From Actinotalea lenta (lineage in GTDB: Bacteria; Actinomycetota; Actinomycetes; Actinomycetales; Cellulomonadaceae), in the NCBI RefSeq assembly GCF_030586465.1, contig NZ_JAUQYP010000001.1, forward strand, positions 496,001 through 560,000: DNA of 64,000 nt, in the 5' to 3' direction. The notes beneath the pieces were generated by a model, which did no database searches, had not been told where the DNA came from, and worked only from the letters and a program-made list of their open reading frames with translations. The stretch's first letter is position 1. Every line of letters begins with the position of its first letter. Position numbers and translations under genes: made by a program. Shown piece after piece: positions 24,736 to 33,779 of this stretch.

Positions 24736-26916
24736 CTACCCCACGGCCAGCGCGAAGGGCAGGACGGCTGAGGCGCCGGCCAGCCGCAGCGCGCGCGCCG
24801 CGACCGTCATGGTCCAGCCGGAGTCGACCCTGTCGTCGACGAGGAGCACCGACCGGCCCGGGAGACCGGCGAGCGCACCCTCGCCCAGGGCGAGCCGGAG
24901 CCTGCCGTGCACCGTGGCCAGGCGCTGCGCCGAGTTCACGTCGTGGCGGGAGGCACCGGGACCGGGACTCACCACCCCGACGACGGGCACCTGGAGGTGC
25001 CGCGCCACCCCGGTCGCCAGGTGCTCGACCAGCGTCGGGCGTGACGCCGAGCGCACCAGCACCACGCCGTCCACGTCCGGACCCCACGCGTCGAGCACGT
25101 CGAGCGCCGGCCTGCGCAGCGGCGAGGGAAGCTCGCCGTCACGCGGCACGCCGTCGGGGTCCGGCGCGAACAGCTCGCGCAACGCCCGGCCGAACGCGAT
25201 CCCGTCCAGCCGCCCGACCGCGCGGCCGGGTTCCGCGCGCTCAGCCTCAGGGATCCGCCCCGACAGCGGCACCTCCAGGGCCGACATCTGGGGAGGCCAC
25301 TGACGGCGCGATGCGATCTCCACGCCGGGGACCTCGACCTGCGCACGGGCCCGCGCGACGGCCTCGTCATCCGGGAGGACGTCGCGCGAACCCCCGAGGC
25401 ACACGTCGCACCGGCCGCAGGTCCACGTCGGGTGCTCGCCCAGCGCCGGGTCGTCGAGCGCGGCCCGCAGGAAGGCCATCCGGCACCGGTCGCCGGCCGC
25501 GTACTCACGGATGGCGGCCTGCTCGGCCCGGCGGGTCTCGGCGACCCGCGCGTAGCGCTCGGCGTCGTAGGACCACGGCTGCCCGGTGGCCCGCCAGCCG
25601 CCGCGGACGCGGGTCACCGCACCGTCCACGTCGAGCACCTTGAGCATCATCTCGAGGCGGCTGCGGCGCAGGTCGATGCGCGGCTCCAGGGCCGCCGTGG
25701 ACATCGGGGCGTCGGAAGACGCCAGCACGTCGAGGGTCGCGCGCACCGACGCCTCGTCGGGGAAGGCCTGCGAGGCGAACCAGTCCCAGATCGCCGCGTC
25801 GTCCCGGCCTGGGAGCAGGACCACGTCGGCGCGGTCCGTGGCACGCCCCGCACGACCCACCTGCTGGTAGTACGCGATCGGCGACGGCGGGGCTCCCAGG
25901 TGCACGACGAACCCCAGGTCCGGCTTGTCGAAGCCCATCCCGAGCGCCGACGTCGCGACCAGCGCCTTCACACGATTGGCCACGAGGTCTGCCTCGCACT
26001 GCAGGCGCTCGGCAGGCTCGGTCTGACCCGTGTAGGCCCGCACGGCGAGGCCCGCGGCCCGCAGTCGCTCGGCGGTCTGCTCCGCCGCCGCCACGGTCAG
26101 GCAGTAGACGATCCCCGAGCCCTCGAACCGGGGCAGGTTCGCCTCCAACCAGGCGAGCTGGGCCGCGTGGTCGCCCAGCTGCCGCACCGCCAGGTGCAGG
26201 CTCGTGCGGTCCAGCGTGCCGCGCAGCACCAGGACGTCGCCGGTCGCAGCGTGCCGCGTCCCCGCGAGCTGCTCGGCCACGTCGGCGGTGACCCGTGCGT
26301 TCGCGGTGGCCGTGGTCGCGAGCACTGGGGTGCCGGCAGGCAGGTCCTCCAGCAGGGTGCGGATGCGGCGGTAGTCGGGACGGAAGTCGTGCCCCCAGTC
26401 GGAGATGCAGTGCGCCTCGTCCACGACGAGCAGGCCTGTGGTGGCGGCGAGGCGCGGAAGCACCTCGTCGCGGAAGCCCGGGTTGGTGAGCCGCTCGGGC
26501 GAGACCAGCAGCACGTCGGTCGAACCGTCGGCGACCCGCGCGGCTACGTCGTCCCACTCGGTGACGTTGGCCGAGTTGATGGTCTCGGCGTTGATGCCTG
26601 CCCGGCGCGCGGACTCCACCTGGTTGCGCATCAGCGACAGCAGAGGCGACACGATGACGGTCGGTCCCGCGCCCTTGGCCCGGAGCAGCGCGGTGGCGAC
26701 GAAGTACACCGCCGACTTCCCCCATCCCGTGCGCTGCACCACCAGGGCGCGCCGGCGGCCCACGACGAGAGCCTCGATCGCGCGCCACTGGTCGGGGCGC
26801 AGCTCGGCGTCGGCACGGCCGACGAGGGCTCGGAGCACCTCGTCGGCGCGGGCGCGGAGAGCGGGGTCGGGGGCCGGGTCGGGGCCCGGGTCGCGGTCGG
26901 GGTTCGGCTGGGTCAT
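24736..26916 (-). CDS. RecQ-like DNA helicase with C-terminal phosphoribosyltransferase-like domain
   Basis: 726 residues. Helicase part: Walker [34 protein letters not shown], and motif VI QQVGRAGRATDR, followed by a zinc cluster ending CGRCDVC. There is no HRDC domain. The last ~200 residues instead resemble a type I phosphoribosyltransferase fold, with SVLLVDDRVDSGWTMT in the place of the PRPP loop. ATG at 26916 is favoured: CAGACT lies 7 nt upstream as a leaderless -10, and there is no ribosome-binding site. Longer starts at 26946 and 26955 are possible. Helicase activity is expected; the role of the tail is unknown. Confidence 0.85.
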   Translation of the reverse strand: MTQPNPDRDPGPDPAPDPALRARADEVLRALVGRADAELRPDQWRAIEALVVGRRRALVVQRTGWGKSAVYFVATALLRAKGAGPTVIVSPLLSLMRNQVESARRAGINAETINSANVTEWDDVAARVADGSTDVLLVSPERLTNPGFRDEVLPRLAATTGLLVVDEAHCISDWGHDFRPDYRRIRTLLEDLPAGTPVLATTATANARVTADVAEQLAGTRHAATGDVLVLRGTLDRTSLHLAVRQLGDHAAQLAWLEANLPRFEGSGIVYCLTVAAAEQTAERLRAAGLAVRAYTGQTEPAERLQCEADLVANRVKALVATSALGMGFDKPDLGFVVHLGAPPSPIAYYQQVGRAGRATDRADVVLLPGRDDAAIWDWFASQAFPDEASVRATLDVLASSDAPMSTAALEPRIDLRRSRLEMMLKVLDVDGAVTRVRGGWRATGQPWSYDAERYARVAETRRAEQAAIREYAAGDRCRMAFLRAALDDPALGEHPTWTCGRCDVCLGGSRDVLPDDEAVARARAQVEVPGVEIASRRQWPPQMSALEVPLSGRIPEAERAEPGRAVGRLDGIAFGRALRELFAPDPDGVPRDGELPSPLRRPALDVLDAWGPDVDGVVLVRSASRPTLVEHLATGVARHLQVPVVGVVSPGPGASRHDVNSAQRLATVHGRLRLALGEGALAGLPGRSVLLVDDRVDSGWTMTVAARALRLAGASAVLPFALAVG

Positions 26917-27089
26917 CACGGGCAGTCTGCCCCGACGAGCCGACATCCCGCTCACCCGGCCGAGGCGCCGGTGGAAGAAGCGAGGCGCGGGGGGCGGCTT
27001 CGGGCGGGGGCGCGGCCGGCGCGGCCGGCGCGGACGCCCCGTCGGTTGTCCACAGATTCCATCCCGGTCGCCCCACCGTCACCTGTCAC

Positions 27090-27105
27090 TCGTACGCTTG
27101 TTCGA
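27090..27105. promoter_or_regulatory. LexA/SOS-box-like operator
   Basis: TCGTAC-gctt-GTTCGA matches the mycobacterial and actinobacterial LexA box (TCGAAC-N4-GTTCGA) at 11 of 12 arm positions. It contains TACGCT (27093-27098) as a plausible -10 and ends where the AAGGAGG of the HNH gene begins. LexA bound here would block transcription until DNA damage. Confidence 0.7.
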
Positions 27106-27118
27106 AGGAGGTGATCTC

Positions 27119-28882
27119 GTGACGGCAGGGGCGGGCGGCTTGACCTTGGGCGACCGGAGGCTCCCTCCGCGTGCGACCGCGACGGGCGGCTCGGGCGCAC
27201 CGGGGACCGGCGGCGCGCAAGCGCAGGACGCTCAACGTTCGGGCCGCCCCGACGCGTCCCCCGCGGACCATGGCACCGTGCTCGCCGCACGGATCGCGCG
27301 AGTACGGGCGGAAGTCGCCGCGCTCATCGCGCTGGAGCCGGACGTCGACGGCGAGACCGGGCCGAGCCTGCACGCTGAGCTGTGCACCGCAACGGACCAG
27401 CTGCGCGGGTTCGCGGCCCGGATCCTGGCGCGGGTGGAGGCGGACGGCCGCTGGTCCGACGGCGGGTCGCGCACCTTCCCCGACTGGGCAGCCCGCACCC
27501 GACGCGCGTCCAAGGGTGCGGTGCGCCGGGAGGTGGCACTCGGCCGCGCACTCGACGAGACCCTGCCGCACATGGCGGAGGCCGTAGCCGCAGGAACGGT
27601 GACGCTCGAGCACGCCCAGGTCCTCGCGCGCGCCGCCGACTCCTCGCCTGCGCGTCGGGCGGCCCTGCTCTCGGGCGCACCGGGCCGGGACGAGGAGGCC
27701 CTCGTAGAACTGGCCACGCGAACGCCGGTAGACGTCTACCGCCGCGCACTCGACCGCTGGGGAACGAGCGTGGACACCACCTCGGCGGAGCGGGAGGAGG
27801 ACGCCGCATGCGCACGGGAGTACCTGACCGTGGCGCGGCGGCGCGACGGGGTTGCCCTGCAAGGGTTCCTCGCCCTGGAGAACGCCGAGCTGGTCTCCTC
27901 CGCCCTGCGCGCCGTCGCCGGCGTCCCCGCCAAGGACGACACCCGCACCCGAGAGCAGCGGCAAGCCGCGGCGCTCGTGGACGCCGCGCACCTCGTCCTC
28001 GACCGGGGGCTCGCGGGAGGGGGCAATCAGGTCCGGCCTCACCTGCTCGTTCATGTGCCGCTCGAGACGCTCGAACGCCTCGAAGCGGTCGATGCCGAGG
28101 GCGCGGAGGTCGACGGAGCATCCGGCGATCTCACGCCGGAACGCTTCGACAGCACCGAACCCGCCCAGCTGTCCGACGGCACCCCGCTGACCCCCACGAC
28201 GCTCGCTCGTCTCGCCTGCGACGGCGAGCTCACGCGAATCGTGTTCGGCGCCGACGGCGCCGTCCTCGACGTGGGACGCGCCCAGCGCACCTACAGCGGG
28301 CAGCAGCGCCTGGCCGTCATCGCGCGCGACGCTTCGTGCCGCTACCCGGGATGTGGCGCCCCGCCGACGCTGGGTGAGGTTCACCACGTGCTGTCGTGGG
28401 CGGATCACGGCCGGACCTCGGTCGCGAACGGAATCCTCCTGTGCTGGTACCACCACAGAGTCGTCCACCAGCAGCGGATTCGGATCCGACGTGTCGGCGG
28501 CCGCTGGCGGTTCAGTCGACGCGACGGCACACCGATCACCGAGTCGGGATCGCCGCCGACCGAGCCGAACCCTGAAGGAGCATCCGGGGGTCGGCCTGAC
28601 GCTCGAGTGCCAGGCAAGCGCGCCACTGATGCGCGCGCCTCCGAGAGCAGCATCCCCGGCACCCGCGCGGACGGCACCCGCGCGGACGGCACCCGCGCGG
28701 ACGCCAATCGCGCCGCGGGTACCCGCGCGCCCGACCGGTCTCGAACCGGCGGACGGTCGAACGACCCAGCAGGCCCGGAGCCGGCCTCGTGGGGTGGGCC
28801 GTCGCGCACCGGTCGTGCCCCATCCCGAGACCGGTCCGCGACGGGGCAGCTCGCGCTGGACCTGGGACAGGCGGGCCCATGA
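27119..28882 (+). CDS. DUF222 and HNH endonuclease domain protein (13E12-like), likely SOS-controlled
   Basis: 587 residues. An Ala/Gly-rich start precedes the DUF222 region (about 60-330, helical, with WAARTRRASKGAVRREV). The HNH nuclease lies at about 395-460 with CRYPGCG, VHHVLSWADHG and LCWYHHRVVH, which keep the His, Asn and Cys ligands. The tail is low-complexity and holds repeated GTRAD units. The GTG at 27119 follows AAGGAGGTGA, an excellent ribosome-binding site. A LexA-like box covers the promoter. The 13E12 family is often multi-copy in actinobacteria, and some M. tuberculosis copies are LexA-regulated. The substrate is unknown; a selfish or damage-linked nuclease is possible. Confidence 0.88.
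   Translation: MTAGAGGLTLGDRRLPPRATATGGSGAPGTGGAQAQDAQRSGRPDASPADHGTVLAARIARVRAEVAALIALEPDVDGETGPSLHAELCTATDQLRGFAARILARVEADGRWSDGGSRTFPDWAARTRRASKGAVRREVALGRALDETLPHMAEAVAAGTVTLEHAQVLARAADSSPARRAALLSGAPGRDEEALVELATRTPVDVYRRALDRWGTSVDTTSAEREEDAACAREYLTVARRRDGVALQGFLALENAELVSSALRAVAGVPAKDDTRTREQRQAAALVDAAHLVLDRGLAGGGNQVRPHLLVHVPLETLERLEAVDAEGAEVDGASGDLTPERFDSTEPAQLSDGTPLTPTTLARLACDGELTRIVFGADGAVLDVGRAQRTYSGQQRLAVIARDASCRYPGCGAPPTLGEVHHVLSWADHGRTSVANGILLCWYHHRVVHQQRIRIRRVGGRWRFSRRDGTPITESGSPPTEPNPEGASGGRPDARVPGKRATDARASESSIPGTRADGTRADGTRADANRAAGTRAPDRSRTGGRSNDPAGPEPASWGGPSRTGRAPSRDRSATGQLALDLGQAGP
28658..28702 (+). repeat. Three tandem copies of a 15-bp unit inside the HNH gene tail
   Basis: GGCACCCGCGCGGAC occurs three times in a row and degenerates further downstream. 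It is in frame and encodes GTRAD repeats. It looks like a slippage-prone, length-variable linker. Confidence 0.85.
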
Positions 28883-28971
28883 CATGCCCCCGCGCACCCG
28901 GCACGCGCAGCGGCACCGGGATCCGGCACCGGGCGACCGAGCACCCGGCACGACGCACCCGCCCGCCAGGC

Positions 28972-28987
28972 CGCCGCGACCGCGGCG
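28972..28987. terminator. Hairpin between convergent HNH and ABC exporter genes
   Basis: CGCCGC-gacc-GCGGCG forms a 6-bp GC stem with a 4-nt loop between the two stop codons (28882 and 28998). It could serve both strands. The rest of the 115-bp gap carries repeated CACCCGGCAC/GGCACCGGG words but no gene. Confidence 0.4.
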
Positions 28988-28997
28988 TGCCTGCTCG

Positions 28998-30803
28998 CTA
29001 CGCCGCCGCGAGTGCGGCGTAGCGGCCGGCGCGCGCCAGGAGGTCCGCGTGCGCCCCGGACTCGACGACGCGGCCGTGGTCGAGAACTGCGATCTGGTGG
29101 GCATGCCGCACCGTCGACAGCCGGTGGGCGATCGTGATCGTGGTCCGTCCGCGGGAGAGCTGCTCGAACGCTGCCTGGACGGCGCGCTCCGTCTCGGTGT
29201 CCAACGCGGAGGTCGCCTCGTCCAGGACGAGGATCGCCGGATCGCGCAGCAGCGTCCGGGCGATCGCGATGCGCTGGCGCTCTCCCCCCGAGAACCGGTG
29301 CCCGCGTGACCCGACCATCGTGTCGTAGCCCTCTGGCAGGCCCGCGATGACGTCGTGGACCCGCGCGGCGCGCGCGGCCGCCTCGATCTCCGCGTCGGTC
29401 GCCTCGGGGCGCGCGTAGCGCAGGTTCTCCCGCACCGTGGTGTGCAGCAGGTAGGTCTCCTGGGACACCACGCCGACGGTCCGAGCCAGGTCGGCGAGGG
29501 ACACGTCGCGCACGTCGATCCCGTCGATCGTCACCCGGCCGGTGCCGACGTCCTGCAAGCGAGCCACCAACGCCGCCAGTGTCGACTTGCCCGAGCCGGT
29601 CTCCCCGACCAGAGCCAGGGTGGTCCCGGCTGGGACGTCGAGGGTGACGTCGGCGAGCGCCGGCTCCTCGGATCCGGGGTACGTGAACCCCACGCCCTCG
29701 AGGCGCACGTGACCCCGGACGTCCGTGAGCGGGACCGGCTGGGCCGGGTCGGCCACCTCCACCGGCAGGTCGAGGTACTCGAAGATCCGGGCGAAGAGCG
29801 CAAGCGACGACGTCAACGTGACCCCGACGGACAGCAGGCCCATCAGCGGGCGGAACAGCCCCGACTGCAGCGCGGTGAAGGCCACGAGCGTCCCGATCGT
29901 CATGCCGCCCCGCGTCGCCGGGAGCCCCGCAGCGAGGTAGATGGCGGCCGGGATCGCGGCGAAGATCACACTCATGGTCGCCCAGCGCCACCGGCCCGCC
30001 AGCTCGGAGCGCAGCTCGAGGTCGATCAGCCGCGCCGAGGACGCCGTGAACCGCTCGACCAGAGACGGTCCCGAGCCGAGCGTCTTGCTCAGCTGCACTC
30101 CGGAGACCGACAGGCCTTCCTCGATCACGACGTTCAGATCAGCCAGCTCGCGTTGCCGGCGTGCCACGATCTCGCGACGCAGGTGCGCCACCTTCCGGGT
30201 CAGGTAGATCGCCGGCGGCATCACGAGCAGGGAGATCAGCGAGAGCTTCCAGGACAGCGCGAGCATGGCGACCGCCGTCGCGACCGCGGTCGTGAGGTTC
30301 GACGCGATCGACGTCGCGGTGGAGGTGACGACCTCCTGCATGCCGCCGATGTCGTTGGTGATCCGCGACTGGACCTCCCCCGTGCGGGTCCGCGTGAAGA
30401 ACCCGAGCGACTGGCGCTGGAGATGGGCGAAGACGTCCGTCCGCAGCGTGTGCATCACACGCTGACCGACGCCCGTGCTGATCCAGGTCTGCACCACACC
30501 GAGCACACTGGTCAGGGCGGCCACCGCCACCATCGCCAGCACCAGGCGGACGAGCAGCCCGACGTCCTGGCGTGGCAGGGCCCGGTCGATCACCGAACGC
30601 AGCAGGAAGGGCTGGGCCATCGACACCACCGACGACACGACGATGATCGCCGTCACGGCGGCCAGCGAGACGCGATGGCCCACGAACAGCCGCGCGATGC
30701 GCCGCAGGGACACGCGCTGAGCCTCCTCGCGTTCCTGCGCGGTGACTGGCCGCGGTACTCCGTACCGGCCGCCGCGCGGGGGCCCCCCGGACCGACTCGA
30801 CAT
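28998..30803 (-). CDS. ABC transporter, fused permease and ATPase (exporter half-transporter)
   Basis: 601 residues. Six membrane helices fill residues ~35-315, with the coupling region RQSLGFFTRTRTGEVQSR. The ATPase follows with Walker A GETGSGKST, signature FSGGERQR, Walker B ILVLDEATSALD and H-loop IAHRLSTV. This is the type IV exporter class (MsbA/LmrA-like), acting as a dimer to export lipids or drugs. The ATG at 30803 has AAAGGAG upstream. It is divergent from a MarR gene with overlapping palindromes between them, so MarR control is likely. Confidence 0.93.
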   Translation of the reverse strand: MSSRSGGPPRGGRYGVPRPVTAQEREEAQRVSLRRIARLFVGHRVSLAAVTAIIVVSSVVSMAQPFLLRSVIDRALPRQDVGLLVRLVLAMVAVAALTSVLGVVQTWISTGVGQRVMHTLRTDVFAHLQRQSLGFFTRTRTGEVQSRITNDIGGMQEVVTSTATSIASNLTTAVATAVAMLALSWKLSLISLLVMPPAIYLTRKVAHLRREIVARRQRELADLNVVIEEGLSVSGVQLSKTLGSGPSLVERFTASSARLIDLELRSELAGRWRWATMSVIFAAIPAAIYLAAGLPATRGGMTIGTLVAFTALQSGLFRPLMGLLSVGVTLTSSLALFARIFEYLDLPVEVADPAQPVPLTDVRGHVRLEGVGFTYPGSEEPALADVTLDVPAGTTLALVGETGSGKSTLAALVARLQDVGTGRVTIDGIDVRDVSLADLARTVGVVSQETYLLHTTVRENLRYARPEATDAEIEAAARAARVHDVIAGLPEGYDTMVGSRGHRFSGGERQRIAIARTLLRDPAILVLDEATSALDTETERAVQAAFEQLSRGRTTITIAHRLSTVRHAHQIAVLDHGRVVESGAHADLLARAGRYAALAAA

Positions 30804-30817
30804 CCCGGCTCCTTTCC

Positions 30818-30838
30818 TGAGGTTTCCTCACTATGAGG
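30818..30838. promoter_or_regulatory. Overlapping inverted repeats, putative MarR operator
   Basis: TGAGG-ttt-CCTCA-cta-TGAGG makes two overlapping palindromes that share the central CCTCA arm. The right half falls at the -35 position (17 nt before TAGTCT at 30857-30862) of the marR promoter, and the left half lies just upstream of the ABC gene's AAAGGAG. Binding would affect both divergent genes. Confidence 0.6.
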
Positions 30839-30868
30839 CACCAACAGGACCCTGGCTAGTCTTGTTCC

Positions 30869-31297
30869 ATGCGGGACGACCCTCTGGACGCCGACGAGAC
30901 GCTGGTCGAAGCGTTCTGGTCCGTGGCCCACCTGCTCCGCAAGGCCTCGCACACCGCGCTGGCGCCCCTGGGCCTGACGCCCGGGCACGCTCGGGCGCTC
31001 GGCACGCTCGCTCGCCACGGCCGGATGCGGCTCAACGCGCTGTCGGAGCACCTGCGGATCGCCGCCCGCTCGACGACGGAGGTCGTGGACGCCCTCGAGG
31101 CGGACGGGCTAGTGATCCGCGAGCCGGACCCCACCGATCGCCGGGCAACCCTTGTCACCCTCACGCCTGAGGGCGTCGAGGTGGCCCACGAGCTGAAGCG
31201 AGCACGCGCCGTCGAGGCCGAGTCCCTCTTCGGCCGCCTGAGCTCGGACCAGCGCGCGGAGCTGCGGCAGCTCCTGGACGTCCTGAGGGCGCCCTAG
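30869..31297 (+). CDS. MarR family transcriptional regulator
   Basis: 142 residues with the MarR winged helix: LTPGHARALGTLARHGRMRLNAL, recognition helix region IAARSTTEVVDALEADGLV, and the wing DPTDRRATLVTLT. Members bind palindromes as dimers and release them on binding phenolic or drug-like ligands. TAGTCT lies exactly 6 nt before the ATG and there is no ribosome-binding site, so the mRNA is probably leaderless. It likely regulates itself and the divergent ABC exporter. Confidence 0.92.
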   Translation: MRDDPLDADETLVEAFWSVAHLLRKASHTALAPLGLTPGHARALGTLARHGRMRLNALSEHLRIAARSTTEVVDALEADGLVIREPDPTDRRATLVTLTPEGVEVAHELKRARAVEAESLFGRLSSDQRAELRQLLDVLRAP

Positions 31298-31402
31298 CCC
31301 GGTAGCTCCGGCACCACGGACGTCAGCGCACGACCCGCCGCACGAGCACCGGCGCACGTCGTGCTGGGGTGCGCGGCGACGCACGCCGTACCGGAGCGCG
31401 TG

Positions 31403-31693
31403 TCAGCGCAACGGGTACCAGCGCGATCCCCAGCGCCGGGTCACCCTGCTGACCTCCACGTCGACAAGCTCGTCGACCCTCTCGACGATCGCGCGCCCGA
31501 AGCCGGCGGCGGTCAGGTCGTCGGGCGCCTCGTAACGCACCGTCAACCGAGGCCGACCCGCCGCGATCTCGATCTGGCCGTGCTCGACCGCCGTGAGGTC
31601 GCGCCCCGCCTCGATCGCGGTCGGCAGCACGGCGGCGGGGTCCGCGCCCGCCCGCATCAGCCCGACGACGATCCGGACGCGGTAGGAGGGCAT
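31403..31693 (-). CDS. Small unknown protein
   Basis: 96 residues, soluble, no family recognised. It has an alternating strand-helix pattern (YRVRIVVGLM, AVLPTAIEAG, IEIAAGRPRLTVRYEA) and ends in RRWGSRWYPLR. TACGGT lies 5 nt before the ATG, one base closer than in other leaderless candidates; no ribosome-binding site is evident. It is divergent from the MFS gene. The 105 bp between its stop and the marR stop holds no clear feature. Confidence 0.55.
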   Translation of the reverse strand: MPSYRVRIVVGLMRAGADPAAVLPTAIEAGRDLTAVEHGQIEIAAGRPRLTVRYEAPDDLTAAGFGRAIVERVDELVDVEVSRVTRRWGSRWYPLR

Positions 31694-31767
31694 ACGTCAC
31701 CGTAGCCACCGGGACCAGCACGCCCGGTTTGGCGTCGCGGCACCTCAGGCTCCAGGCTGAGCGCACC

Positions 31768-33177
31768 ATGACGTTCGCCACCCGTGCCGAGGTGGGCTTC
31801 CGCTCCGAGCGAGGCCCCGTGCTCATCGCACTGATGACCACGACCGGCCTGGTCGCCATCGACGCGACGATCCTTGCGACCGCAGTGCCGACCATCGTCT
31901 CGGAGCTGGGCGGGTTCACCAGCTTCCCGTGGCTGTTCTCCATCTACCTGCTCACCCAGGCCGTGTCGGTCCCGATGTACGCCAAGGTCGCCGACACGAT
32001 CGGCCGCAAGCCCGTGATCCTGCTCGGGATCGGGCTGTTCCTGCTGGGCTCGGTGCTGTGCGGCGTCGCCTGGTCGATGCCGGCCCTCATCGCGTTCCGC
32101 GCCCTGCAGGGCCTGGGCGCGGGCGCGGTCCAGCCGATGTCGGTCACCATCGTCGGCGACATCTACACCCTGGCCGAACGAGCCCGCGTGCAGGGCTACA
32201 TCGCGAGCGTCTGGGGTGTCGCCTCCGTGGTCGGGCCGACCCTCGGCGGCGTGTTCAGCCAGTTCCTGAGCTGGCGCTGGATCTTCTTCGTCAACCTGCC
32301 GCTCGGCCTGGTCGCGGCGTGGCTCCTGGTCCGCCGGTACCACGAGTCCGTCGAGCACCGCGAACACCGGATCGACTGGCTCGGCGGCGCGATCCTCACC
32401 GTTGGACTGAGCCTGGTCATCCTCGCGACCCTGGAGGGTGGCAACGCCTGGGCCTGGGACGCGTGGCAGAGCGTGGGGGCCTACGGGCTGGGCGGGTCAC
32501 TGCTCGTCGTGTTCGCCGCCGTCGAGCGCCGTGCTGCCGAACCCGTGCTGCCGATGTGGGTGTTCTCGCGTCGCCTCCTGGCCACCACCGCGACGATCGC
32601 GGTGGGCGTGGGCGCGATGCTGCTGGGCGTCACGACCTACGTGCCCACGTTCCTCGAGGCGCTGCTCGGCGTCACGCCGTTGACCTCGGGACTCACCCTG
32701 GCGATGCTCACCATCGGTTGGCCGATCTCCGCGTCCCAAGCCGGCCGGGTGTACCTGCGCATCGGCTTCCGGAGCACCGCGATGATCGGCGTGGGCGTCG
32801 TGATCGTCGGCACCGTCGGTCTCGCCGTGGTCTCCGCGACGCCATCAGTGCTGCTCACCGGGTTGAGCTGCTTCGCGATCGGTGCGGGGCTCGGGTTCGT
32901 CGCCGCGCCGTCGCTCATCGCCGCGCAGTCCAGCGTGCAGTGGGGCGAGCGGGCCGTCGTCACCGGGACCAACATGTTCTCCCGGTCGATGGGCAGCGCG
33001 GTGGGCGTCGCCGTCCTGGGCGCGCTCGTCAACGGCGTGATGCGCGACCAGTCGGCGGCGGCGGACCCGGCCCTGTTCGGCACCGCGGCCACGCGAGCGT
33101 TCTGGACCATCGCCGGCGTGGCTGTGCTCACCGCGGTGGCGGTCCTGGCGATGCCTCGGGACCGACCGGCGGCGTGA
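31768..33177 (+). CDS. MFS transporter, DHA2-like drug exporter family
   Basis: 469 residues with about 13-14 hydrophobic helices. It has the DHA motif LVAIDATILATAVPTI near helix 1, motif A KVADTIGRKPVILLG and the motif C-like GVASVVGPTLGG in helix 5. It probably exports cationic drugs or dyes in exchange for protons. I used the ATG at 31768; the frame is open to 31729. Upstream, CTCAG (31744-31748) and CTGAG (31757-31761) form a small inverted repeat that could be an operator, and the ribosome-binding site is weak. It is divergent from the small 96-residue gene. Confidence 0.9.
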   Translation: MTFATRAEVGFRSERGPVLIALMTTTGLVAIDATILATAVPTIVSELGGFTSFPWLFSIYLLTQAVSVPMYAKVADTIGRKPVILLGIGLFLLGSVLCGVAWSMPALIAFRALQGLGAGAVQPMSVTIVGDIYTLAERARVQGYIASVWGVASVVGPTLGGVFSQFLSWRWIFFVNLPLGLVAAWLLVRRYHESVEHREHRIDWLGGAILTVGLSLVILATLEGGNAWAWDAWQSVGAYGLGGSLLVVFAAVERRAAEPVLPMWVFSRRLLATTATIAVGVGAMLLGVTTYVPTFLEALLGVTPLTSGLTLAMLTIGWPISASQAGRVYLRIGFRSTAMIGVGVVIVGTVGLAVVSATPSVLLTGLSCFAIGAGLGFVAAPSLIAAQSSVQWGERAVVTGTNMFSRSMGSAVGVAVLGALVNGVMRDQSAAADPALFGTAATRAFWTIAGVAVLTAVAVLAMPRDRPAA

Positions 33178-33299
33178 GCGGCCGGCGCCGGGCGGCCACC
33201 CGCGCCGCGCGCCTCCGGCACCGAGGCGGGCCGGACGACCCTCGGACCGCCGCCGCCCGTGCGCAAGAATCGGGTACCCGCGCGTCCAGGAGCGACCAC

Positions 33300-33779
33300 A
33301 TGAGCTACCCCGCACCACCCGGCCAGGTGTACCCGCCGCCCCCGCTGGTGCCGCAGAGCTCCGACGGTGTGCGGGTGCTGCGATGGGTGCTCGCGGCGCT
33401 GCTCGCGATCGGCTGGGTGGCGGACGGCCTGCACACCCCCGCTCAGCTGCTGCCGGGCGTGACCCTGCACTGGTCCGGGGTGGCTTCGCTCGCGACGCTG
33501 ATCCTCCTCATCGTCGGACCGCAGCCGCGGTGGGCCACCAAGTGGGCGTGGTTCTGGCTGCTCGGCGTCGGGCCGATGTCGGTCGTGTTCCTGCTGGCCG
33601 AACCCGTCCCCGTGTGGCAGACCAGCCCGGCCTACGCCCGGCCGCAGCGGCTCACCGGCGGTTGGGCATTCCTGCTCGCCATCGTCGGTGGCCTGCTGCT
33701 GAATGCCCTGGCCTCGCTGGTGGTCACCCCCTGGCTGGACCTCGTCCGCGCCGGGTACGCCGGCTGGTGGCTCCCTTAG
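33300..33779 (+). CDS. Unknown four-helix membrane protein
   Basis: 159 residues. A short Pro-rich cytoplasmic start (PAPPGQVYPPPPLVP) precedes about four helices: VLRWVLAALLAIGWVAD, ASLATLILLIVG, KWAWFWLLGVGPMSVVFLL and WAFLLAIVGGLLLNAL. There are no catalytic motifs. The ATG at 33300 has CCAGGAG upstream. Its TAG stop overlaps the TAA stop of the convergent DUF427-like gene (TTAG at 33776-33779). The 120 bp between it and the MFS gene shows no other gene. Confidence 0.7.
   Translation: MSYPAPPGQVYPPPPLVPQSSDGVRVLRWVLAALLAIGWVADGLHTPAQLLPGVTLHWSGVASLATLILLIVGPQPRWATKWAWFWLLGVGPMSVVFLLAEPVPVWQTSPAYARPQRLTGGWAFLLAIVGGLLLNALASLVVTPWLDLVRAGYAGWWLP

Noticed and set aside
28658-28702. Possible CRISPR or satellite array
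   Set aside because: Only three 15-bp units with no spacers, in frame inside a gene tail.
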